From: JBGSYN01 sp041750975
GTDB lineage: Bacteria > Pseudomonadota > Alphaproteobacteria > Geminicoccales > Geminicoccaceae
DNA: 32,492 bases
Direction: 5' to 3'
NCBI GenBank assembly: GCA_041750975.1
Contig: JBGSYN010000261.1
Location: 1 to 32,492, forward strand
The notes under the pieces were generated by a model that searched no databases, was not told the DNA's origin, and was given only the letters and a program-made list of their open reading frames with translations. This document shows positions 6,976-15,133 of this stretch, piece after piece (position 1 is the stretch's first letter; the number at the start of each line of letters is the position of its first letter). The position numbers were made by a program, and so were the translations under genes.

Positions 6976-8352
6976 TTAGCCGGTCGTGCTCTGCCCGAAT
7001 TCGGGATAGGCCTCCATACCAAGCTCGGCCTGATCGATGCCCATGCTCTCGTCCTCCGCATCGAGCCTGATACCGACCGAGAATTTCAGGATCGCCCAGA
7101 CGACGAAACTTGCAACCAAGGTGAAGATACCAATCGCCACGATCCCGGTGGCCTGGGTCGCATAGCTGGCATCCGCGTTGCTGAGCGGCACGATGATCGT
7201 GCCCCAAATGCCGCAGACAAGGTGCGCCGGGATCGCGCCGACCACATCATCGATCTTGAGCTTGTCGAGCAGCGGTACGGTCAATACCACCAAGACACCG
7301 CCGACGGCGCCAATCAGGATCGAAAGTCCGAAGCTTGGCGCCAGGGGTTCGGCGGTGATCGACACCAAGCCGCCGATGGCGCCATTGAGCGCCAGGGTCA
7401 GGTCGATCTTCTTGTACACGATCTGGCTGACCAGCATTGCGGCCACGACGCCACCGGCTGCCGCGAGATTCGTGTTGCCGAAAATCGTCGCCACCGCAAT
7501 GGCGTCTGCACCGGTTCCCAAGGCCAGTTGCGAGCCGCCATTGAACCCGAACCAGCCGAGCCAGAGAATGAACGTGCCGAGTGTCGCCAAAGGCAGCGAA
7601 CTGCCCGGCATCGGCACGGCATTGCCGCTGCGGTCAAAGCGTCCGGCACGCGAGCCGAGCAGAATGGCTCCCGCTAGCGCTGCCCAACCCCCGACGGAAT
7701 GCACGAGCGTCGAACCGGCAAAGTCGGAAAAGCCCATTTCGGCGAGCCAGCCACCGCCCCATTGCCACGAACCGGTGATCGGATAGAGCACGCCTGTCAG
7801 AATGACCGTAAAAATCAGGAACGGCCAGATCTTCACGCGCTCGGCGAGCGTGCCCGACACAATCGATGCCGCCGTGGCGACGAACACCATTTGGAAGAAC
7901 CAGTCGGAGGCCGCGGCATAGCCCGTTCCATCACCGAAATCTCCGGCAAGTGCTGCGGTATCGTCAGCGCTCCAGATGCTGAACGTACCGAAATAGCCCC
8001 CATCGACACCGGCATACATGACATTGTAGCCGACCAGGAAATACATGATGCCGGCGACGGAATAGAGCGAGATGTTCTTGAGGCACTGAGTTGCGACGCT
8101 GCGCTTCCGCACTAGGCCGGCCTCGAGCATTGTGAAACCCGCGGCCATCCACATCACGAGAAAGCCGGTCATGAGGAAAAGCAGGGTATTGAAAATGTAT
8201 GACGTCTCAGGCGTCACGCCGGCGGCCGCGGCTTGCGCAACCCCCTCGGTGGCCTCGGTGGCGGCCTCCTGGGCCCAGGCGGGAAGGGCGGTAAAGACCG
8301 TGCCGCCAATCGCCAGTCCTGCGGCAAGTAGTTTCTCTGGTCTTGTCGACAT
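6976..8352 (-). CDS. amtB: Ammonium transporter
   Basis: This 458-residue Amt/Rh-family channel conducts ammonium/ammonia across the inner membrane as a trimer. An N-terminal signal-like segment ending at LPAWAQ (about residue 27) and an Ala/Glu-rich spacer precede eleven predicted membrane helices. The pore twin histidines are visible in STLVHSVGGWAALAGA and in GAIPAHLVCGIWGTI. MTGFLVMWMAAGFTMLEAGL is the usual first helix. The C-terminus is short and charged (GIDQAELGMEAYPEF), as in many alphaproteobacterial Amt proteins that are gated by a PII protein. Unlike the common glnK-amtB operon, no PII gene lies beside it. A sigma-54-type promoter upstream indicates nitrogen control. The gene is divergent from the UbiH-type gene. 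Confidence 0.95.
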   Translation of the reverse strand: MSTRPEKLLAAGLAIGGTVFTALPAWAQEAATEATEGVAQAAAAGVTPETSYIFNTLLFLMTGFLVMWMAAGFTMLEAGLVRKRSVATQCLKNISLYSVAGIMYFLVGYNVMYAGVDGGYFGTFSIWSADDTAALAGDFGDGTGYAAASDWFFQMVFVATAASIVSGTLAERVKIWPFLIFTVILTGVLYPITGSWQWGGGWLAEMGFSDFAGSTLVHSVGGWAALAGAILLGSRAGRFDRSGNAVPMPGSSLPLATLGTFILWLGWFGFNGGSQLALGTGADAIAVATIFGNTNLAAAGGVVAAMLVSQIVYKKIDLTLALNGAIGGLVSITAEPLAPSFGLSILIGAVGGVLVVLTVPLLDKLKIDDVVGAIPAHLVCGIWGTIIVPLSNADASYATQATGIVAIGIFTLVASFVVWAILKFSVGIRLDAEDESMGIDQAELGMEAYPEFGQSTTG

Positions 8353-8430
8353 GCATCACTCCAATCAGGTCAACTCAACGTCCCGGACTGCGGTGGCGAT
8401 CGAACCGGGACAGCTCGTCGAGGCTGATCG

Positions 8431-8446
8431 AGCAAATGACATGCCA
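8431..8446 (-). promoter_or_regulatory. Predicted sigma-54 (RpoN) promoter of amtB
   Basis: On the minus strand TGGCATGTCATTTGCT matches the -24/-12 consensus TGGCACG-N4-TTGCW with a single deviation (T for C). GG and GC are exactly 12 bases apart. The predicted start of transcription, near 8420, leaves a leader of about 70 bases before the amtB ATG at 8352. No convincing NtrC dyad (TGCACC...GGTGCA) was found between here and 8559. Confidence 0.7.
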
Positions 8447-8559
8447 GCGGTGCGGAATGATCTCGTGTCTAAAATTTACGCAGAGTCCGCGGGACAGATT
8501 GCATGGCCGTTGAGCATTTGCCCAATTAATAGCCAGAGAGTCGATTTGCTGGAGCAATT

Positions 8560-9768
8560 ATGAACAAGGTCGACATTGCCGCCGTCGGCGGCGGCCTTAC
8601 GGGCATGTCGCTGGCGGCCGCTCTTGGATCGACCGGCGTCAGGGTCGCGTTGGTCGAGGCGCAACCCAGCGCGACACTGACCGAATCTGGCTACGATGGC
8701 CGCGTGACCGCCATCGCCCGCGGATCGATGCAGTTTTTGCGGGCGATCGGCGTCTGGGAGTATCTGGCCGAAATGGCCTCGCCGATCCTCGCCATTGCGG
8801 TGGGAGAGACCGGTTCACCGGTGCGCGTCCACTATGATGCGAACGCCGTCGACGATCAGCCTCTGGGCTATATCGTCGAGAACCATGTCATACGGCGTGC
8901 GCTCGAGCGCCGCATCGGTGAACTAGGGACTGTCAGGGTACTGAGCCCTGCGCGCCTAGAAGCGGTCGAACCCTTATCTTCCGGCATTCGTCTCGCGGGG
9001 ACGGGCATGGACGGCATGGAGGCGGCCCTACTTGCCGTTTGCGAAGGGCGTCAATCGCCGACGCGCGACTTGCTGGGGATTTCAGCCCGACGCTGGTCCT
9101 ACGGCCAGACCGCGTTCGTTGCCACGTTCGCCCACGAGCTGCCGCACCATGGATGCGCCGTCGAGCGGTTCTTTCCGGACGGTCCATTCGCCATGCTACC
9201 CATGGCGGGACAGCATTCGTCGATGGTCTGGGCGCTTGACGACAAGCTTGCAGCCACCATCGCCAAGCTCGATGACGACGATTTTGGGGCCGAGGTGCAG
9301 AGCCGGTTCGGCGGTGAATTGGGTGGCCTGACGCTCGCGAGCCGACGCTGGCATTACCCGCTCTCGCTCGTCTGGGCCCACAATTATGTCTCGAAACGTG
9401 CCGTGCTGGTTGGCGATGCGGCCAAAGGCATTCACCCGATCGCGGGGCAGGGATGGAATCTCGCTATTCGAGACGTTGCCGCCGTGACCGAGATTGTCGT
9501 CGATCGTCTGCGCCTCGGTTTGGATCCCGGCGCGGTCGATGCGTTGGAGCGCTATGCGGCCTGGCGCCGCTTCGACGGCCTGGCGCTGGTCGCCGTAACC
9601 GACGGTATCAATCGCTTGTTCGCGAATGATGTGTTGCCGGTCAAAGCCTTGCGCAACCTCGGTCTTGGCTTGGTCGAGCATCTGCCCCCGGCAAAGCAGT
9701 TCTTCATGCGCCATGCGATGGGGCTCGTCGGCGATTTGCCGCGGACCATGCGGGGCGAAGCGCTCTAG
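8560..9768 (+). CDS. UbiH/UbiF/Coq6-family FAD-dependent hydroxylase
   Basis: This 402-residue flavoprotein monooxygenase belongs to the family that adds ring hydroxyls during ubiquinone synthesis. It has an N-terminal FAD motif (VGGGLTGMSLAAALGSTG, residues 7-24), a DGRVTAIARGS segment, and the second FAD motif VLVGDAAKGIHPIAGQGWNL (about residues 283-302). That last motif is diagnostic of the UbiH/Coq6 group, which usually reads GNAAHTLHPIAGQGFNLG. Which ring position it hydroxylates cannot be decided from sequence; alphaproteobacteria often use the broad-specificity UbiL or UbiM types. Its ribosome site GGAG lies 6 bases before the ATG. ubiG lies about 10 kb away, not in an operon with it. 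Confidence 0.88.
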   Translation: MNKVDIAAVGGGLTGMSLAAALGSTGVRVALVEAQPSATLTESGYDGRVTAIARGSMQFLRAIGVWEYLAEMASPILAIAVGETGSPVRVHYDANAVDDQPLGYIVENHVIRRALERRIGELGTVRVLSPARLEAVEPLSSGIRLAGTGMDGMEAALLAVCEGRQSPTRDLLGISARRWSYGQTAFVATFAHELPHHGCAVERFFPDGPFAMLPMAGQHSSMVWALDDKLAATIAKLDDDDFGAEVQSRFGGELGGLTLASRRWHYPLSLVWAHNYVSKRAVLVGDAAKGIHPIAGQGWNLAIRDVAAVTEIVVDRLRLGLDPGAVDALERYAAWRRFDGLALVAVTDGINRLFANDVLPVKALRNLGLGLVEHLPPAKQFFMRHAMGLVGDLPRTMRGEAL

Positions 9769-9800
9769 GGACGGGCAGGGGCCGCATGTCTTCGGTTTGG

Positions 9801-11216
9801 TCAGGTCACCCACGCAATCCGCAGCAGGTTCGTCGCACCTGGAGTGCCGAACGGCATCCCTGCGGTGATGACGATACTTGTGCCTGAGGCCGCAAAACCC
9901 TCGGCCTTGGCAATGGCTCTGGCGTTCTCGACCATTTCGTCGAGATCCTTGGCATCTGTGGTGTAGAAAGGGTGCACACCCCAGGCGAGCGCCAGCTTGC
10001 GGGCGGTGGCGTTGCGGGTGATGAGCCCGAGGATCGGACGATCCGGCCGTTCGCGAGAGGCTCGAAGCGCCGTTGCGCCCGAGGTCGTGTAGGTCACGAT
10101 CGCCGCGGCCTTCATGGTGTGAGCCACCAGTCCCGCGGCATAGGTGATGGCGTCGGCCGGAGTATGCTCCGTCTCGGCGTGATAGGCGTTGATGTAGAAG
10201 CGATAGAGTTCGTCGCGCTCGGCTTGATGGATGATGCGGTCCATCATGGTCACGGCTTCGACCGGATAATCGCCGGCGGCACTCTCCGCCGACAGCATGA
10301 CGGCATCGGCACCGTCGAAACAGGCGGTCGCCACGTCGGAGGCTTCGGCCCGGGTCGGCGCCGGTGACGTCACCATGCTTTCCAGCATTTGCGTCGCGAC
10401 GATCACCGGCTTGCCGGAATCTCGGGCGAGGCGCACGATTTTCTTTTGCAATCCCGGCACCACCTCGGGCGGCATTTCCACCCCGAGATCGCCCCGGGCC
10501 ACCATGATGCCGTCGGAGAGGTCGATGATCTCCGCGAGGCAATCGATCGCCGACGGCTTCTCGATCTTCGCCATGACTGCCGCCCGCCCGGCAATCAGCC
10601 GCCGGGCTTCGGCCATATCGTCGGGACGCTGGACGAAACTCAGCGCGATCCAGTCGAAGCCGAGCTCGAGGCCGAAATTGAGATCCTTGCGGTCCTTGTC
10701 GGTCAGGGCGGCGATCGGCAGAACGGCGTTCGGAACGTTGACGCCCTTGCGATTGGAAAGGCTGCCGCCGGTCATGATGGTGGTTTCGGCGAAATCCTCG
10801 CCGAAATGATCGACACGAAGCCTGATCTTGCCGTCGTCCAAGAGCAGTTCCGTGCCCTCCTCGACGGCACGGAAAATCTCTGGATGAGGCAACTCAACCC
10901 TGGACCGATCGCCAGGTCCGCCCTCCAGGTCGAGACGGAACTTTTCGCCTGCGGTCAGGCTGACACGGTCCTCGGCAAACGAGCCGACCCGCAATTTCGG
11001 GCCCTGTAGGTCTTGAATGATGCCGATCGGCCGGTCGAGTTCGTCCTCGATCTCTCGAACGACGCGATAGCGCTCCGCATGATCCTCGTGGCTGCCGTGG
11101 CTGAAGTTGAAGCGGAAGACGTCGGCGCCGGCAATCGCCAGTTCCTTGATGCGTTCCTTGGTCGAGCTCGAAGGACCCAGAGTAGCGACGATTTTGGCAT
11201 ACCGATTGCGCCGCAT
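9801..11216 (-). CDS. pyk: Pyruvate kinase
   Basis: This 471-residue enzyme converts phosphoenolpyruvate and ADP to pyruvate and ATP in glycolysis. It starts RRNRYAKIVATLGPSS, with FRFNFSHGSHEDH (about 34-46) and IIQDLQGPKLRVG (about 66-78) from the A domain. The B-domain lid follows. The catalytic and metal-binding segments are MAKIEKPSAIDCLAEI (about 216-231), the MVARGDLGVEMPPEVV region, and ATQMLESM plus PTRAEASDVATACFDGADAV. The C-terminal allosteric domain is present but somewhat degenerate at its end (RIAWVT). AAGGAG lies 6 bases before the ATG. The gene converges on the UbiH-type gene with a 32-base gap and no obvious hairpin. Confidence 0.96.
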   Translation of the reverse strand: MRRNRYAKIVATLGPSSSTKERIKELAIAGADVFRFNFSHGSHEDHAERYRVVREIEDELDRPIGIIQDLQGPKLRVGSFAEDRVSLTAGEKFRLDLEGGPGDRSRVELPHPEIFRAVEEGTELLLDDGKIRLRVDHFGEDFAETTIMTGGSLSNRKGVNVPNAVLPIAALTDKDRKDLNFGLELGFDWIALSFVQRPDDMAEARRLIAGRAAVMAKIEKPSAIDCLAEIIDLSDGIMVARGDLGVEMPPEVVPGLQKKIVRLARDSGKPVIVATQMLESMVTSPAPTRAEASDVATACFDGADAVMLSAESAAGDYPVEAVTMMDRIIHQAERDELYRFYINAYHAETEHTPADAITYAAGLVAHTMKAAAIVTYTTSGATALRASRERPDRPILGLITRNATARKLALAWGVHPFYTTDAKDLDEMVENARAIAKAEGFAASGTSIVITAGMPFGTPGATNLLRIAWVT

Positions 11217-11434
11217 GGCATCTCCTTCCCATCAGCGCCACCGTCCCTAGACCAAGGTTCGGGTGCTGTCACCCTGCCTTCGCCAGGTCATCTACCATTG
11301 CATCTCACCTGCGTCTGACTGGTTCATGAGGTCTTCGGACGATGAATTTTTCGCCGTTTTCGGCAGAGCCTGTTGCTCATCGAGCACTTTGGCTCAACTA
11401 TGAGGCTATCTCGAAGCTCTTGGAGGTGTGGCTG

Positions 11435-13123
11435 ATGCATCATCTGGCCGGCCCATTCGGCAGGGCGTTTCTAATTGCATTGGCCCTCACGACATTGAAT
11501 GCGGATTCGGCATCGGCGCAGCAGTCGGCCAGGCAGGATCTCGTCATCGGCGTCGGGCAATATCCATCGACCTTGCACCCCAACCTCGATTCCATGCTGG
11601 CGAAGAGCTATGTGCTGGGCGCTACACAGCGGCCCTTGACTGCTTTCGACGCCGCCTGGGAACCTCGCTGCTATCTTTGCGTCGAGTTGCCGACGCTCGA
11701 GAACGGCAAGGCCGCGATCGAAGACAACGGCGAAGGCGGTGAGGGCATCGCCCTGACCTACACGATCGATCCCGAGGCCCGCTGGGGCGACGGAACGCCG
11801 ATCACGTCCGAGGACATACTCTTCACCTGGGAAGTCGGACGCCATCCGAGCGCGGGCGTTTCCAATGCCGAACTCTACCGAGATCTGACATCGGTCGACA
11901 TCGTCGACGACAAGACGTTCGTGCTGCATGATCGCGATCTCGGCTTCAACTATTTCATGATGAACGATTTGCGGCCGATCCCGGCCCATCTCGAACGGCC
12001 GATTTTCGAGACTGATCCCACTACCTACCGCAATCGCACCCTCTATCAGACCGACCCGACCAACCGGGGCCTGTGGTTCGGCCCTTATCGCATCGGCAGC
12101 GTCAATCCCGGCGCCGACATCGTGTTGGTGCGCAACGAGCAGTGGTGGGGCGGGCCGCCGGAATTCGATCGCGTCGTGATCCGCACAATCGAGAACACCT
12201 CGGCCCTCGAGAGCAATCTGCTCTCGGGCGAGATCGACATGATCGAGGGCTCGTTCGGGCTGACGATCGATCAGGCGCTGGCGTTCGAGGCACGGCATGG
12301 CGAGGACTATGAAATGGTCTACACGCCCGGTCTCTTCTACGAGCATATCGATCTCATGCTCGACAACCCGATCCTGGCCGACAAGCAGGTGCGTCAGGCC
12401 CTGCTCTACGCGCTCGACCGCGAGACGTTGACCGAGCAGCTATTCCAGGGCCACCAGCCGGTGGCGGACACTTCCGTGCACCCCCTTGACTGGGTTCATA
12501 CGGACAATGTGCGACACTACGATCACGACCCGGACCAGGCGGTCGAGTTGCTGGAGGCGGCCGGCTGGACCGAGATCCGCGACGGCGTGCGCCACAATGC
12601 GGCAGGCGAGCCGCTTCGTCTCGAATTGATGACCACCGCCGGCGATCGGAACCGAGAGCTGGTGCAGCAGGTCCTGCAGGACATGTGGAAACAGGTCGGT
12701 GTCGATGTCCGCATCCGCAACGAGCCGGCGCGGGTCTTCTTCAGCGAGACGACGTCGAAGCGCCGGTTCGATGCGATGGCTTTGTTCGCCTGGATCAGCT
12801 CGCCGGAAAACGTGCCGCAGACGACGCTTCACTCCGACGCGATCCCGAGCGAAGAGAATGGTTGGTCCGGTCAGAATTACACGGGATTTAGCAATGAGCG
12901 GATGGATGCCATCATCGATGAACTGGCCAAAACCCTGGATCGCGACACCCGTGAGCGCCTCTGGCATGAGCTTCAGGCCATCTATGCCGAGGAACTGCCG
13001 GTTCTGCCGCTCTTTTTCCGGGCGCAACCGCATATCTGGCCGAAATGGCTCGAAGGTGTCGAACCTACCGGTCAGATGGCGCCGGTGACGCTGGCGGTCG
13101 AGACCTGGCAGCGCGCCGACTAG
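11435..13123 (+). CDS. Peptide/nickel-type ABC transporter substrate-binding protein (SBP family 5)
   Basis: From ATG 11435 this is 562 residues, typical of DppA/OppA-like periplasmic binding proteins. That start is preferred over 11342 because GGAGG stands 8 bases before it. It also begins a clear signal peptide (HHLAGPFGRAFLIALALTTL, cleavage likely after ASAQQ). The mature part carries family landmarks: LTYTIDPEARWGDGTPIT and DILFTWEVGRHPS, the WWGGPPEFDRVVIRTI strand, and VRQALLYALDRETLTEQLFQ. The ligand is unknown; oligopeptides, opines or other solutes are all found in this family. It is followed 10 bases later by two permease genes, so it supplies the capture component of that importer. 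Confidence 0.92.
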   Translation: MHHLAGPFGRAFLIALALTTLNADSASAQQSARQDLVIGVGQYPSTLHPNLDSMLAKSYVLGATQRPLTAFDAAWEPRCYLCVELPTLENGKAAIEDNGEGGEGIALTYTIDPEARWGDGTPITSEDILFTWEVGRHPSAGVSNAELYRDLTSVDIVDDKTFVLHDRDLGFNYFMMNDLRPIPAHLERPIFETDPTTYRNRTLYQTDPTNRGLWFGPYRIGSVNPGADIVLVRNEQWWGGPPEFDRVVIRTIENTSALESNLLSGEIDMIEGSFGLTIDQALAFEARHGEDYEMVYTPGLFYEHIDLMLDNPILADKQVRQALLYALDRETLTEQLFQGHQPVADTSVHPLDWVHTDNVRHYDHDPDQAVELLEAAGWTEIRDGVRHNAAGEPLRLELMTTAGDRNRELVQQVLQDMWKQVGVDVRIRNEPARVFFSETTSKRRFDAMALFAWISSPENVPQTTLHSDAIPSEENGWSGQNYTGFSNERMDAIIDELAKTLDRDTRERLWHELQAIYAEELPVLPLFFRAQPHIWPKWLEGVEPTGQMAPVTLAVETWQRAD

Positions 13124-13133
13124 CGACGGCGGG

Positions 13134-14090
13134 GTGCTCGCTTATATCGTCAGGCGGCTGATCGGCGTCGTCGCCATCCTCTTGGGCATGTCGTTCGTGA
13201 TCTACGGCCTGATCGGACTGATGCCCGGGGATCCGATCGATCTGATGCTGACGGCCGATCCGGAAGTGACGAGCGAGGACGTGGCGCGACTGAAGGCCGT
13301 CTACGGGCTCGATCAGCCGCTGACGCAACGCTATCTCGCCTGGCTTGGCAACGCGCTGCAGGGTGATTTCGGTTTTTCCAGGCTCTACGGTCAGCCGGCC
13401 ATCGAGGTGCTGGCTCCGCGGCTGGTCAATACGCTCTGGCTGATGGGTATAAGCTTCGCCCTGGCTCTGCTCATCGCGATACCGGCAGGCGTGGTGGCGG
13501 CCATGTACCAGCAAAGCTGGCTCGATCACGGCATTAACCTTCTGGCCTTCGCCGCCTTCTCGGTTCCCGCCTTCTGGCTCGGCCTGCTATTGATCCTGCT
13601 GTTTGCCGTCAGCCTCGATCTGCTGCCTGCGGGCGGCACCGAGCCGGTCGGCGGCGGCAGCCTGCTCGATCGGGTCCGCTATCTCGTCCTGCCGGTGGCG
13701 ACCTTGACCCTGGTGACCGCCGGCACGTTCATCCGCTTCACCCGAAGTGCCGTCATCGAATGCATGCGTGAGCTTTATATCCGCACCGCGCGGGCCAAGG
13801 GACTCAGCTTTTTTCAGGCGGTCTGGCGCCATGCCTTGCGCAACGCGATGATTCCGGTTGCGACCGTGGCGGCACTCCAATTCGGCACGCTGTTCTCGGG
13901 CGCACTCATCGTCGAGGCCATTTTTGCCTATCTCGGCATGGGCAAGCTCATTTTCGATGCGATCATGGGCAACGACTACAATCTGGCGCTGGTGGCGCTG
14001 ATGCTGGCCACGGCCGTCACCTTGCTTGCCAATCTCGCCGCCGATGTGGTTTATGTCTGGCTCGATCCGCGCATCGACTATGGCAAGTAG
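13134..14090 (+). CDS. ABC transporter permease, DppB/OppB type
   Basis: This 318-residue inner-membrane permease starts at a GTG codon, 10 bases after the binding-protein stop, and has no strong ribosome site. It opens with VLAYIVRRLIGVVAILLGMS and PGDPIDLM, the usual start of the B-type permease, followed by the family segment RYLAWLGNALQGDFGFS. The ATPase-coupling EAA loop is visible at about residues 218-237 (RTARAKGLSFFQAVWRHALR, then NAMIPV). About six membrane helices are apparent. It pairs with the C-type permease that overlaps its 3' end. Confidence 0.93.
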   Translation: MLAYIVRRLIGVVAILLGMSFVIYGLIGLMPGDPIDLMLTADPEVTSEDVARLKAVYGLDQPLTQRYLAWLGNALQGDFGFSRLYGQPAIEVLAPRLVNTLWLMGISFALALLIAIPAGVVAAMYQQSWLDHGINLLAFAAFSVPAFWLGLLLILLFAVSLDLLPAGGTEPVGGGSLLDRVRYLVLPVATLTLVTAGTFIRFTRSAVIECMRELYIRTARAKGLSFFQAVWRHALRNAMIPVATVAALQFGTLFSGALIVEAIFAYLGMGKLIFDAIMGNDYNLALVALMLATAVTLLANLAADVVYVWLDPRIDYGK

Positions 14091-14985
14091 CGCCGGGCCG
14101 GCCCACCGGTTCCTGGCACGCTTTGCGACGCACCGGTTCGCGATCGCCAGCACGGCGGCCCTTCTCCTGCTAGCTGCGGTGCTGCTGGCCGCTCCGTTGG
14201 TCGAGAATCTCATGGGGATCGACCCGGACCGTACCGATTTGCTGCGGAGAACGGCGCCGCCGAGCCTCGAACATCCTTTGGGAACCGACGATCTCGGCCG
14301 CGACCTGCTGCTGCGCTTGCTCTATGGCGGCCGGGTTTCTTTGTCGGTCGGGCTCGGCGGGGCGCTCCTTGCAGCCGTCATCGGTACTGCCGTAGGTTTA
14401 CTCGCGGGCATTGCCGGAGGCCGCACCGATGCGTTCTTGATGCGCTTCACCGATGGTGTCATCGCCCTGCCGATATTGCCGCTCCTGATCATCCTTGCGG
14501 CGATCGACCTGAGCAAGCTGCCGCTGCTCGGACTGTCTCAAGGTGCGGACAGCTCGGGTGTCGGGCGGATCATCGCCATTGTCGCCTTGTTCGGCTGGAC
14601 CACGGTGGCGCGCCTGGTACGCGGTGCGGTCCTGTCGCTGCAGGAACGGGAATTCGTGCAATCGGCGCGAGCACTCGGCGCCGGGCCATGGCATATCGTC
14701 CGGCGTCACCTTTTGCCCAATGTCGCAGCCCCGATCACAGTGGCGACGACATTGGCGATCGGGAACGTCATCCTCGCCGAATCGATCCTGAGCTTCCTCG
14801 GTCTCGGCATTCAGCCGCCGACCCCGAGCTGGGGCAACATGCTGACCAATGCCCAGGAGCTGATCTGGGCGGCGCCGCGCCTCGCCATCCTGCCGGGGCT
14901 GATGATTTTCTTCGTGGTCATCGCCTTCAATTTTCTCGGGGACGGTCTTCAGGATGCGCTCGATCCCCGGCTGGTCCGCCGCTGA
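14080..14985 (+). CDS. ABC transporter permease, DppC/OppC type
   Basis: This 301-residue permease starts at ATG 14080, overlapping the upstream permease by 11 bases, which indicates translational coupling. The longer frame from 14026 would overlap far more and lacks family similarity. The family landmarks are HPLGTDDLGRDLLLRLLYGG (about 66-85) and SLSVGLGGALLAAVIGTAVG. The EAA loop follows (QSARALGAGPWHIVRRHLLP, then NVAAPI), and finally SFLGLGIQPPTPSWGNML. No ATPase gene (DppD/DppF) follows; the next gene on this strand is a polysaccharide co-polymerase. The transporter must therefore borrow ATPases encoded elsewhere, or the operon is truncated. Confidence 0.93.
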   Translation: MASSAGPAHRFLARFATHRFAIASTAALLLLAAVLLAAPLVENLMGIDPDRTDLLRRTAPPSLEHPLGTDDLGRDLLLRLLYGGRVSLSVGLGGALLAAVIGTAVGLLAGIAGGRTDAFLMRFTDGVIALPILPLLIILAAIDLSKLPLLGLSQGADSSGVGRIIAIVALFGWTTVARLVRGAVLSLQEREFVQSARALGAGPWHIVRRHLLPNVAAPITVATTLAIGNVILAESILSFLGLGIQPPTPSWGNMLTNAQELIWAAPRLAILPGLMIFFVVIAFNFLGDGLQDALDPRLVRR

Positions 14986-15133
14986 GCGTATTCGGATAGG
15001 CACATCGGCCGTTAGTATTTCCTTCACGTTTACGATTTACGGGCTGGCTTATGTTAGTTTTCGGCATTGCGCGGGCTGCTGCACTTCTCTGCGGCGGCGT
15101 GGGACTTGCTGAGCAAGACGGGAGTGATGCCAC

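Noticed and set aside
9196..10542. 448-codon minus-strand frame overlapping pyruvate kinase and the UbiH-type gene
   Set aside because: It is an off-frame reading of pyk on the same strand that runs on antisense to the UbiH-type gene; it has no domain of its own.
14026..14079. Longer start for the DppC-type permease
   Set aside because: The extension lies within the upstream permease gene and reads as a shadow. The start at 14080 gives the usual 11-base coupled overlap and family length.
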